45,671 nt of DNA from an uncultured Lachnospiraceae bacterium (GTDB lineage Bacteria; Bacillota; Clostridia; Lachnospirales; Lachnospiraceae): NCBI GenBank assembly GCA_947629565.1, contig CANREG010000019.1, forward strand, positions 1 to 45,671. Reading direction: 5' to 3'. Shown here piece after piece: positions 16,666 through 25,478 of this stretch; the first letter of the stretch is position 1; the number at the start of each line of letters is the position of its first letter. The notes beneath the pieces are model-generated. The model did not search any database. It was not told the origin of the DNA and saw only the letters and a list, made by a program, of their open reading frames with translations. The translations under genes and the position numbers were made by a program.

Positions 16666-17515
16666 CAGAGCCGAATAACTCCATCTTCTCTTTAACAGTT
16701 GCCTTGATTGCCTCTGCGCCCGGAGCTAACAGCTTACGCGGATCGAAGCCCTTGCCCTCTAAATCCTTGCCTGCCTCAATATATTTACGGGTTGCATCGG
16801 CAAAGGAAAGCTGACACTCTGTATTTACGTTAATCTTAGCAACACCCAAAGAGATTGCTTTCTTAATCATATCCTCAGGAATACCTGTACCTCCATGTAA
16901 TACCAACGGCATATCTCCGGTCTTCGCGCTGATTGCCTCTAAAGTCTCAAAGCTTAAACCTGCCCAGTTTTCCGGATACTTACCATGAATGTTACCGATA
17001 CCTGCTGCCAACATAGTTACTCCTAAGTCGGCTACCATCTTACACTCATCCGGATCTGCGCACTCGCCGGTACCTACAACGCCGTCTTCCTCACCGCCGA
17101 TAGCGCCAACCTCTGCCTCTAAAGAAAGTCCCTTCTCATTACAGATTGCAACCAATTCCTTGGTCTTTGCAATATTCTCCTCAATGGGGTAATGGGAACC
17201 ATCAAACATAATAGAAGAAAAACCGGCCTCGATACAAGCCTTAGCGCCTTCATAAGTACCATGGTCTAAATGAAGTGCTACCGGAACGGTAATTCCCAAA
17301 CTGTCCACCATAGCGTCTACCATAGCTGCAACCGTCTTAAATCCGGTCATATACTTACCGGCTCCCTCTGAAACGCCCAAGATTACCGGGCTGTTCAGTT
17401 CCTGGGCCGTCAGCAGGATAGACTTTGTCCACTCCAGATTATTGATGTTGAACTGTCCAACTGCGTACTTGCCAGCCTTTGCTTTTGTTAACATTTCTTT
17501 TGCTGAAACTAACAT
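16652..17515 (-). CDS. fba: Class II fructose-1,6-bisphosphate aldolase
   Basis: This zinc-dependent glycolytic aldolase splits fructose-1,6-bisphosphate into glyceraldehyde-3-phosphate and dihydroxyacetone phosphate. The 287 residues show the class II signatures VPVALHLDHGTYE (Asp and His ligands), FSSIMFDGSHYP, EVGAIGGEEDGV, NIHGKYP, LVLHGGTGIPEDMIKKAI and ININTE-like KINVNTECQ. Length is normal. It has its own extended -10 promoter and AGGAGGAATAATAC before the start. Confidence 0.96.
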   Translation of the reverse strand: MLVSAKEMLTKAKAGKYAVGQFNINNLEWTKSILLTAQELNSPVILGVSEGAGKYMTGFKTVAAMVDAMVDSLGITVPVALHLDHGTYEGAKACIEAGFSSIMFDGSHYPIEENIAKTKELVAICNEKGLSLEAEVGAIGGEEDGVVGTGECADPDECKMVADLGVTMLAAGIGNIHGKYPENWAGLSFETLEAISAKTGDMPLVLHGGTGIPEDMIKKAISLGVAKINVNTECQLSFADATRKYIEAGKDLEGKGFDPRKLLAPGAEAIKATVKEKMELFGSVGKA

Positions 17516-17578
17516 GTATTATTCCTCCGTCTTCTTTATAATATTGCAGGCAGAAAAACCGCCCGCATAGCTAATCTA

Positions 17579-17607
17579 ACTATACCATAATTGTACCCAA
17601 AATTAAA
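17579..17607 (-). promoter_or_regulatory. Probable fba promoter with extended -10
   Basis: On the minus strand TTTAAT (17602-17607) and TATAGT (17579-17584) are 17 bases apart, and the -10 is preceded by TGG, the extended -10 that makes up for a weak -35. Confidence 0.6.
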
Positions 17608-17644
17608 GAAAAATTTTCCATACATTGATTAAAATAATTGTTTC

Positions 17645-18661
17645 TTATTTGTTCTCATCCTTCTGTACATCACACTTTTTCTCCCATTCCCACGCATCTT
17701 TGCACATAGCGTCCAAATCTTCCTCTGCCTTCCAGCCTAACAATCTCTCTGCCTTAGAAGGATCTGCATAGCACTCTGCAATATCCCCGGCGCGTCTCGG
17801 GGCAATCTCATATGGCACTTTAATTCCATTTACCCGCTCAAACGCCTTAACGATTTCCAGCACGCTATATCCATTGCCGGTTCCCAGATTGATTACCTCG
17901 GCGCCCTTATGGGACATGGCATATTCCACCGCCTTGATATGTCCCCTGGCAATATCCACCACATGGATATAATCCCGAACTCCGGTTCCGTCAGGCGTGT
18001 CATAGTCGTTGCCGAAAACATTTAAATGCGGCCGCATTCCGGATGCCACCTGCGTAATATAGGGCATCAGGTTATTGGGTACCCCGTTGGGCCGCTCCCC
18101 AATCAGCGCGGACTTATGAGCGCCAATGGGATTAAAATATCTTAAAATAACCGCCGACATATCCTTCTCGGCATAGCATACATCCTGTATAATCTGCTCC
18201 GACATATATTTGGTCCAGCCGTAAGGATTCGTGCAGCCTGTCGGCATCCCTTCCACTAAGGGAACCGTCTCCGACACGCCGTATACCGTAGCCGAGGAAC
18301 TGAAAATTAAGTTATGCGCCCCATGAACCTTCATGGCTTCCATCACCGTAATCAGGGAATCCAAATCATTGCGGTAATACATCAGCGGTTTCTCCACAGA
18401 TTCTCCCACTGCCTTATAACTGGCAAAATGCAGCACCGCCTCAATGGAATACTTAGAAAACATTGCATCCACCTTTACCGGATCGCAGACGTCAATCTCC
18501 TCTAAAGACGGCCTGACGCCTGTAATCTGTTCAATGGCATCTAACACCTCCGGCCTGCTATTATAAAAATTGTCGGCTATCAGCACCTCATAGCCCGCCT
18601 CAATTAACTCCACTGCTGTATGGGAACCGATATATCCGGCTCCTCCCGTCAATAAAATCAT
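17645..18661 (-). CDS. galE: UDP-glucose 4-epimerase
   Basis: GalE interconverts UDP-glucose and UDP-galactose using tightly bound NAD. The 338 residues start with the Rossmann motif LLTGGAGYIGSHTAVEL. The catalytic SSSATVYG serine/threonine region and the YGWTKYMSEQ Tyr-Lys pair (about 149-153) follow, then GVRDYIHVVDIARGH and RAGDIAECYADPSKAERLLGWKAE near the end. The length matches the family. The ribosome site is GGGAGGATTCAGAT. It lies between the nucleotidyltransferase-like gene (88 bases upstream) and fba, so the three form a sugar-nucleotide/glycolysis group. Confidence 0.96.
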   Translation of the reverse strand: MILLTGGAGYIGSHTAVELIEAGYEVLIADNFYNSRPEVLDAIEQITGVRPSLEEIDVCDPVKVDAMFSKYSIEAVLHFASYKAVGESVEKPLMYYRNDLDSLITVMEAMKVHGAHNLIFSSSATVYGVSETVPLVEGMPTGCTNPYGWTKYMSEQIIQDVCYAEKDMSAVILRYFNPIGAHKSALIGERPNGVPNNLMPYITQVASGMRPHLNVFGNDYDTPDGTGVRDYIHVVDIARGHIKAVEYAMSHKGAEVINLGTGNGYSVLEIVKAFERVNGIKVPYEIAPRRAGDIAECYADPSKAERLLGWKAEEDLDAMCKDAWEWEKKCDVQKDENK

Positions 18662-18749
18662 ATCTGAATCCTCCCTGTTATTCCTTCATACCTGATTGCA
18701 AAATTCCTGTAGGTTTATAAGCAATTCACCATAAGCCCGCCTTTATTTC

Positions 18750-19652
18750 CTACCACAGACTTTCCCCATATACACCGTCAGCGACCAACTGCCGGAAAGC
18801 CTTTACCACACTCTCCTTATCCTCTATATAGGTAACGCCAAACCAGCGGTCGGAAGAAGACAGAACCTTCACCTGAACCTGCTCCTTTTCCAATAATTCA
18901 CCTATAATGGTAGGCAGCAGATATTCTGCCTTGAGGTCGCCCGGCTTTACCTGTTGTAAAAATTCTACAAATTTATCCTGTAAAATATCGATAAACTCCG
19001 GAGTCACGCCCCACATATTCATAGATACCAAGGTATCGTCTGATAAGTCAGCGCCCTCCTCGCTGCTGTAGGTTCCGTCCGCATTACGGGAAATCTCGTG
19101 GGTTTCCTTAATCGCAATCAGATTATTCTCCGCATCCATACGGCTGACGCCGCGGGTTACGGTTCCATTCTCGCTTAGGGTATTCACCAGTTGGAAACCG
19201 GCCATACAATACTCGCGCCGGGTGTCCTGATGCTCCGACAAAAATTTGAACATTTTTACAAAGGCTTCCCTGCCATAATAATCATCTGCATTGATAACCG
19301 CAAAAGGAACATCCAAAATCCCCCGGCAGGCAAGTACAGCCTGTCCGGTTCCCCAGGGCTTGGTTCTGTCCGGCGGACAGGTAAAGCCTTCCGGCAGGTC
19401 ATTCTTATCCTGAAATACATACTCTACCGGACATACCTTTTCGATCCGCTGCCCAATCACTTCTTTAAATTCTTTTTCAATATCCTTTCGTATGATAAAT
19501 ACTACCTTTGTAAAGCCTGCCTCCAAGGCGTCATGTATGGAATAGTCAATAATAATCTCTCCCTTTGGTCCCACCTTCTGCAGCTGCTTGATTCCTGCGC
19601 CATAACGGGAACCAATACCCGCAGCCATAATGACAAGTGCAATATCGCCCAT
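18750..19652 (-). CDS. Sugar-phosphate nucleotidyltransferase family protein
   Basis: This 300-residue protein has the nucleotidyltransferase glycine-rich loop AAGIGSRYGAGIKQLQKVGPKGE, the IIDYSIHDALEAGF segment, and a PFAVINADDYYGREAF metal/nucleotide site. These are features of NDP-sugar pyrophosphorylases. The middle (CMAGFQLVNTLSENGTVTRGVSR) and end (SSSDRWFGVTYIEDKESVVKAF) are unlike GalU or GlmU, so the sugar cannot be told. Next to galE it may supply a UDP-sugar, but that is inference. The start has AAAGGAGGTTACAA before it. Confidence 0.8.
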   Translation of the reverse strand: MGDIALVIMAAGIGSRYGAGIKQLQKVGPKGEIIIDYSIHDALEAGFTKVVFIIRKDIEKEFKEVIGQRIEKVCPVEYVFQDKNDLPEGFTCPPDRTKPWGTGQAVLACRGILDVPFAVINADDYYGREAFVKMFKFLSEHQDTRREYCMAGFQLVNTLSENGTVTRGVSRMDAENNLIAIKETHEISRNADGTYSSEEGADLSDDTLVSMNMWGVTPEFIDILQDKFVEFLQQVKPGDLKAEYLLPTIIGELLEKEQVQVKVLSSSDRWFGVTYIEDKESVVKAFRQLVADGVYGESLW

Positions 19653-19725
19653 TTGTAACCTCCTTTATATTTTTCCATGATTTGTCATATTTCTTTAATA
19701 AAATAAATATTATTGTCCTTCAAAG

Positions 19726-20181
19726 TCAGACAGCTTCCCGCTTCCGTTTATGAAATATTTGCCTGCATAGTACTGCCAAAAGCACTCCGGCAAAAATGCC
19801 TATGACATTTAGACCCATTTCTCCAAAATCGCAATGCCTGCCGGCAATAAAAAGCTTTCCGGCTTCAGAAAGCACAGCCAGCATAACGCCTGAACATAAG
19901 GATAAGCCGGTAATCAGCAGCGCTGTGTCGGTCCATGCAGATAACACAGCCATACTGATTATGCCATAGCAAAAGAACAATCCAAAATGAGCGGCAAGGC
20001 GAAACCTTCCATCCCATAGCAGCAAGGTTTCCCAATCAGGTTCGCTTCTCATAAAAAAATGCAGTATATCTTTTGTAAAGGCCATACTGGTATTCGCCGT
20101 ATCCTGTCCATTCTGATAGGAAAGATACAATACCAGAATAACCCAGCCTATTAAAATTATAGTGGAAATAAACTTTTTCAT
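19726..20181 (-). CDS. VanZ-like membrane protein
   Basis: VanZ-family proteins are small membrane proteins; one gives low-level teicoplanin resistance, while most have unknown roles. This one has about four membrane helices and the family landmarks WVILVLYLSYQNGQDT (Ser-x-Gln after helix 1), FRLAAHFGLFFCYGII (His then Tyr in helix 2) and DFGEMGLNVIGIFAGV at the end. I use the second methionine (MKKFIST, 151 residues); the longer frame overlaps the upstream gene. Neither start has a good ribosome site, so translational coupling to the upstream gene is likely. Confidence 0.75.
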   Translation of the reverse strand: MKKFISTIILIGWVILVLYLSYQNGQDTANTSMAFTKDILHFFMRSEPDWETLLLWDGRFRLAAHFGLFFCYGIISMAVLSAWTDTALLITGLSLCSGVMLAVLSEAGKLFIAGRHCDFGEMGLNVIGIFAGVLLAVLCRQIFHKRKREAV

Positions 20182-20209
20182 ATCAAATCTTATACTTTTC
20201 TTTATCAGA

Positions 20210-20809
20210 TTATTTAAACAACTGCCGAAATCCCATATATACAACTATCAACATAACGGAGAGGAGAATAACAATCGCCGCATTTTTATATGTGGTCTCC
20301 CATTCCGGTCTGTACCAGGTAATCGCACCGCTTACTGCTGCTTCCTGATTTTCCTGTATTTCCTCATCTTCTGCTATCGTCTCAGCGGTTTGGTCTGCTT
20401 CCTCTTTTTGCACCGACTCCACCGTTGTATTTTGGGTATCCGCTTCCCTGCCATCTGTGCCCAAAGCCGCTTCCCCGTCTGTGTTTCCTACTGACGAAGC
20501 GGGCTGCTCCGTTGTCTTTTCTGTGACAGCTTCTATCTCTGTGGTTGTCTCCGTTGCAGTCTCCGAGGTCTCGGAAGACGTTTGCTCTGTTCTGGTAATT
20601 CCCAGTTCCTCATCAAATTTACCATTCAGGTAATCCTGATACGCCTGACTGGCTCCTCCCGCATCCGGAGAGTACCCGTGAGCAGAAAGCCACGCTTTCG
20701 CCTGAGCCTTTTCCTCCTCCGTATATGCATAGGAAGTGGTTCCTGCACTTAAGCACAATGCCAGAAACATACATACCATAACGATTATACAGCGAATATT
20801 CTTTTTCAT
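20210..20809 (-). CDS. Secreted membrane-anchored protein of unknown function
   Basis: I do not recognise this family. The 199 residues begin with a signal peptide (KKNIRCIIVMVCMFLALCLS, cleavage probably after SYA). A short helical domain follows (YTEEEKAQAKAWLSAHGYSP to AYQDYLNGKFDEEL, about 29-68). Next is a long Thr/Glu/Ser-rich low-complexity stalk (about 72-165), a membrane helix (about 174-194) and a short basic end. The layout suggests a small extracellular domain held on a flexible stalk, with both termini hydrophobic. It lies between the 103-residue unknown gene and VanZ-like, probably co-transcribed with metY. Confidence 0.75.
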   Translation of the reverse strand: MKKNIRCIIVMVCMFLALCLSAGTTSYAYTEEEKAQAKAWLSAHGYSPDAGGASQAYQDYLNGKFDEELGITRTEQTSSETSETATETTTEIEAVTEKTTEQPASSVGNTDGEAALGTDGREADTQNTTVESVQKEEADQTAETIAEDEEIQENQEAAVSGAITWYRPEWETTYKNAAIVILLSVMLIVVYMGFRQLFK

Positions 20810-20846
20810 CTCATCACTCTTTTCATATATTTATAAGCTGTATCTT

Positions 20847-21158
20847 TTACAATCCATACTTCTTCAAAATCGCCCATAAATAGCTGGCGCCAAAGACCTT
20901 TAATTTCTTAGGCCCATAATCGGTTATCCCCGCTTCTCTCAGCTTCAGGGCTTCCGCCACTGCTATCTCCACAGAGGATCGGATAATGGATTTGGATTTT
21001 TCTTTCCTGTCCACAAAAATTTCATTGCCTTTTACATGGTAGGAAAAATCCAACCCCTTATAAGTCTTAAAAATCTCGCCTTCCGATGCGACAATCCAGT
21101 CCCAAACCTGGTCCGCCACCTGTTTTTTCTCATCTAAATTCTGCTTATCTTCCGCCAT
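20847..21158 (-). CDS. Conserved-looking small protein of unknown function
   Basis: This 103-residue soluble protein begins MAEDKQNLDEKKQVADQVWDWIVASEGEIF and has a beta-rich middle (TYKGLDFSYHVKGNEIFVDRKEKSKSI) and a helical end (VEIAVAEALKLREAGITDYGP; FGASYLWAILKKYGL). I cannot name a family. It starts 20 bases after the metY stop codon, so it is probably on the same message. No membrane segment or signal peptide is seen. Confidence 0.75.
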   Translation of the reverse strand: MAEDKQNLDEKKQVADQVWDWIVASEGEIFKTYKGLDFSYHVKGNEIFVDRKEKSKSIIRSSVEIAVAEALKLREAGITDYGPKKLKVFGASYLWAILKKYGL

Positions 21159-21178
21159 ATGCCTACCTCAATACATGA

Positions 21179-22468
21179 TTATCCCGCAACCGCATCTAAC
21201 GCCTGTGACAAATCGGCAATCAGGTCTTCCTTATCCTCTAAGCCGCAGGAAATGCGAATCAGTCCTGCCGGTACTCCGGCTGCCTTTAACTGCTCATCAT
21301 TCATCTGTCTGTGCGTAGACGTCGCCGGATTCAGACAGCAGGTTCTTGCGTCTGCAACATGTGTCTCAATGGCCGCTAATTTCAGCTTTTTCATAAATGC
21401 CTCTGCCGCCGCTTTGCCTCCCTTTAATTCAAAGGAAACCACACCGCAGCCCCCTTTGGGAAGATATTTTTGTGCCCTCTCATAGTATCGGTCTGTCTTC
21501 AGGCCGGGGTAGTTGACACATTCCACCTTGGGATGAGCTGCCAAAAATTCCGCCACTGCCTGACCGTTCTCTACATGCTTTGGCATTCTCACATGAAGGG
21601 ATTCCAGACCGAGATTTAAGTAAAAAGCATGCTGGGGAGACTGGATACATCCCAAGTCGCGCATAAGCTGTGACGTCGCCTTGGTAATATAGGCTCCCTC
21701 TTTTCCAAATTTCTCTGCATACACAATTCCATGATAGGATTCATCCGGTGTGCACAGTCCCGGATATTTATCGGCGTGCGCCATCCAGTCAAATCTGCCG
21801 GAATCTACAATCGCGCCGCCCACCGCCGCGCCATGGCCATCCATATACTTGGTGGTGGAATGGGTTACAATATCTGCTCCCCAATCGATCGGCCGACAGT
21901 TTACCGGCGTTGGAAATGTATTGTCCACAATCAGAGGAACACCATGCGCATGGGCAGCATTGGCAAACCGCTCAATATCCAATACCGTAAGCGCCGGATT
22001 GGCTATTGTCTCTCCAAATACAGCTCTCGTGTTATCCTGAAACGCCGCCTCTAACTCCTCGTCGGTACAATCCGGTGACACAAAGGTCACGTCAATGCCC
22101 ATCTTTGCCATGGTAACGGAAATCAGGTTATAGGTTCCGCCGTATATGGAGGAGGAAGACACAATATGACTGCCCGCCTCGCAGATATTAAAAAGCGCCA
22201 TAAAATTCGCCGCCTGTCCGGAAGAGGTAAGCATTGCCGCGCTTCCTCCCTCTAAGGCTGCAATCTTGGCCGCCACCATATCGTTGGTGGGGTTTTGCAG
22301 CCGGGTATAAAAATAACCGGACGCCTCTAAGTCAAAAAACTTCCCCATATCCTCGCTGGTCTCATAGCGATAGGTTGTAGACTGGATAATGGGAATCTGT
22401 CGTGGTTCCCCGTTGCCCGGCGTATAACCGGCCTGTACACATTCTGTTCCAATTGAATACTGACTCAT
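21179..22468 (-). CDS. metY: O-acetylhomoserine sulfhydrylase (PLP enzyme)
   Basis: This 429-residue enzyme of the Cys/Met-metabolism PLP family makes homocysteine from O-acetylhomoserine and sulfide. It shows the cofactor lysine motif DIVTHSTTKYMDGHG, the substrate loop SGYFYTRLQNPTNDMVAAKIAALEGG near the N-terminus, VPLIVDNTFPTPVNCRPIDWGAD, and the C-terminal RISCGLEDKEDLIADLSQAL. The length (about 430) separates it from the shorter cystathionine enzymes. Its leader is only about 60 bases, too short for a SAM riboswitch. A consensus promoter lies at 22540-22568. Confidence 0.93.
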   Translation of the reverse strand: MSQYSIGTECVQAGYTPGNGEPRQIPIIQSTTYRYETSEDMGKFFDLEASGYFYTRLQNPTNDMVAAKIAALEGGSAAMLTSSGQAANFMALFNICEAGSHIVSSSSIYGGTYNLISVTMAKMGIDVTFVSPDCTDEELEAAFQDNTRAVFGETIANPALTVLDIERFANAAHAHGVPLIVDNTFPTPVNCRPIDWGADIVTHSTTKYMDGHGAAVGGAIVDSGRFDWMAHADKYPGLCTPDESYHGIVYAEKFGKEGAYITKATSQLMRDLGCIQSPQHAFYLNLGLESLHVRMPKHVENGQAVAEFLAAHPKVECVNYPGLKTDRYYERAQKYLPKGGCGVVSFELKGGKAAAEAFMKKLKLAAIETHVADARTCCLNPATSTHRQMNDEQLKAAGVPAGLIRISCGLEDKEDLIADLSQALDAVAG

Positions 22469-22539
22469 AATGCTTCCTTTCTCTTATAAACATAAACTAT
22501 TACTAAGCGTTTATATATCGTATGATACTACACCGCCCT

Positions 22540-22568
22540 ATTATATCATTTTTTATAAGAGCTTTCAA
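22540..22568 (-). promoter_or_regulatory. Sigma-A promoter of metY
   Basis: On the minus strand TTGAAA (22563-22568) and TATAAT (22540-22545) are 17 bases apart, about 72 bases before the metY start codon. Confidence 0.8.
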
Positions 22569-22680
22569 CAAGACAAAATCAACAGTTTATCAAGCGACAT
22601 CGCTGAAAACTGCCTTTCGGATAATCATACTTTTTCCAACATCACCACAAAAACTCTGCATCCTTTTCGACGCAAACAGC
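22569..22680. other. Spacer between metY promoter and palindromic element, no gene seen
   Basis: This 112-base stretch upstream of the metY -35 has no credible gene. Open frames run through it on both strands but continue into the palindrome and lack ribosome sites. No operator-like repeat is obvious. Confidence 0.4.
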
Positions 22681-22821
22681 ACCAAAAAAGGAAAATGGAT
22701 TCCAAAGAGGGATTTTTGCGTCCACCGGTACTTAATGAGTGCGTAGCACGAATTTAGTACCGCTGTGTGACGCAACGAAGCGCAAGCGCTCCCGTTTTGG
22801 AACCATTTTCCTTTTTTCGGT
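22681..22821. repeat. 141-bp nested palindromic element downstream of gdhA
   Basis: The two ends are near-perfect inverted copies: ACCAAAAAAGG plus AAAATGGATTCC on the left matches the right end read backwards with only single-base insertions. Further in lie more inverted pairs: TTGCGTC / GACGCAA, CGGTACT / AGTACCG and a central GTGC-GTA-GCAC. The whole unit could fold into one long hairpin. The arm ends AAAAAAGG / CCTTTTTT would work as a terminator for gdhA on the minus strand. Its form suggests a dispersed palindromic repeat or small non-autonomous element. Confidence 0.75.
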
Positions 22822-22864
22822 GCGTTCGGTATAAAATCTCCGGAAAAGCAAAAGCAATGAAATA

Positions 22865-24211
<1,347 letters not shown>

Positions 24212-24233
24212 CTATCACTTTAAAAAATTAAGT

Positions 24234-24263
24234 AAAAAAGAACACACGACAAGCGTGTGTTCT
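24234..24263 (-). terminator. Intrinsic terminator inside the gdhA leader
   Basis: On the minus strand GAACACACG pairs with CGTGTGTTC around a CTTGT loop and is followed by six T residues. It lies after the gdhA promoter (24293-24321) and before the gdhA start codon, so it should stop most gdhA transcripts unless relieved. A small upstream hairpin AAGAC/GTCTT precedes it. Confidence 0.8.
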
Positions 24264-24292
24264 CCAATGTAAGACGCCTTTGTCTTCCCATA

Positions 24293-24321
24293 ATTATATA
24301 AAAACTGCCTTATTTATGCAA
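24293..24321 (-). promoter_or_regulatory. Sigma-A promoter of gdhA
   Basis: On the minus strand TTGCAT (24316-24321) and TATAAT (24293-24298) are 17 bases apart. The predicted leader is about 87 bases long. Confidence 0.8.
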
Positions 24322-24347
24322 GATATCCCTCTTTTAAATTATTATTT

Positions 24348-24436
24348 TTAAGTGTTTTTGATATTTCAATTAACTTTATTAAGTGTTTACTTAACAATCT
24401 ATATCAATATCACATTTTTACTTAATATAATTAAGT
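24348..24436. promoter_or_regulatory. Cluster of TTAAGT/ACTTAA sites upstream of gdhA
   Basis: Five TTAAGT or ACTTAA hexamers occur here: TTAAGT at 24348, a pair TTAAGT-4-ACTTAA at 24379-24394, and a pair ACTTAAT-3-ATTAAGT at 24420-24436. A sixth is in the leader at 24228. The two pairs are perfect inverted repeats, as for dimeric regulators. They lie 27 to 115 bases upstream of the -35. The binding protein is unknown, and the region is very AT-rich. Confidence 0.45.
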
Positions 24437-24497
24437 TTTCTGTGTTATAATCAATCCATACATCATAACACAAAAATTATATTATTATATGAATCAC

Positions 24498-25478
24498 CTA
24501 TACATACCCATAAAGCCCCCGGACGGAAACCTCGCCGGAAATTACCGTTTCCCGCCTGCCCGCTTTATCCTCCACTACCAGTCTGCCCAGTTTATCAATC
24601 CCTACCGCCGTATAAATCCGCTCCTGATCCTTTTCCACCAGCTTCACCTCACGGCCGCGGTTGACCAGCAGAAAATTATACTCATCCGCCAGTCTGGACA
24701 AATCCTCCGTTTCCAGAAAAATCTCATAATACCGCTCATAGGTATTCAGAAACGCCGCCAGCAGCTCCGCCCGGTTTACCTTGTTGCCGGTTTCCAGAAA
24801 AATGGAGGTTGCCATATCTTTAATCTCGTCCGGAAACTCTGTCTGGTTTAAGTTCACGCCGATGCCCACGACAGCATAATTGATATACTCCATATCCGTA
24901 CTGCTCTCCGTCAGAATACCGCAGATTTTCTTTCCGTTCGCCACCACATCATTGGGCCACTTAATCATAGTGTCCAGCCCGGCCGTCTTACTGACCGCCT
25001 TCGCCAGCGACAGGGCGGCCACCAGCGTAATCATAGAGGCCCGCTCCATAAGCACATCGGGCCTTAACAGGACGGAAAAATAGCAGTTTACCCCCACAGG
25101 GGAAATCCAGCCCTTTCCTCTTCTCCCCCTGCCCGCCGTCTGGTGCTCCGTAATGACCACCGTTCCCTCGGCGGCATTTTCCTCCCCCAGCCGTTTGGCC
25201 TGTATATTGGTAGAATCCATCTCATCCTCATAGACAATCCGCCTGCCCAGCCATTGGGTGTGAAGATAGGGATAAATCCGTTCCCCGTCAATCCGGTCCG
25301 GCTCCTCTAATAGCTTATACCCTCTGTTGTTCACCGAATCAATCTGATAGCCCTCCGCCCGCAGGGCGTTGATATTCTTCCAGACTGCGGTGCGGGACAC
25401 GCCTAACCGGTTACAGATATCCTGGCCAGAAATATAGTCCGGCCGGCTCTTTAACATGGACAGTATTTTTTCCTTCAT
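24498..25478 (-). CDS. birA: Biotin protein ligase and repressor BirA
   Basis: BirA attaches biotin to carboxylases and, as the biotinyl-AMP dimer, represses biotin genes. The N-terminal winged helix (residues ~1-60: KSRPDYISGQDICNRLGVSRTAVWKNINALRAEGY) shows it is the regulatory class. The ligase domain carries QTAGRGRRGKGW, the biotinyl-AMP loop, then MIKWPNDVVANGKKICGIL and VGIGVNLNQ. A small C-terminal SH3-like domain follows (about 275-326). Its start overlaps the upstream gene by 4 bases (ATGA). Its likely operator is upstream of bioY at 12376-12407. Confidence 0.96.
   Translation of the reverse strand: MKEKILSMLKSRPDYISGQDICNRLGVSRTAVWKNINALRAEGYQIDSVNNRGYKLLEEPDRIDGERIYPYLHTQWLGRRIVYEDEMDSTNIQAKRLGEENAAEGTVVITEHQTAGRGRRGKGWISPVGVNCYFSVLLRPDVLMERASMITLVAALSLAKAVSKTAGLDTMIKWPNDVVANGKKICGILTESSTDMEYINYAVVGIGVNLNQTEFPDEIKDMATSIFLETGNKVNRAELLAAFLNTYERYYEIFLETEDLSRLADEYNFLLVNRGREVKLVEKDQERIYTAVGIDKLGRLVVEDKAGRRETVISGEVSVRGLYGYV

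Noticed and set aside
22469-22540. SAM riboswitch or T-box before metY
   Set aside because: The leader from the predicted promoter to the start is only about 60 bases and shows none of the conserved elements.
24234-24263. The leader hairpin read as the birA terminator only
   Set aside because: A consensus promoter lies between birA and the hairpin, so gdhA transcripts also have to pass it; ending birA readthrough may be a second role, not the only one.
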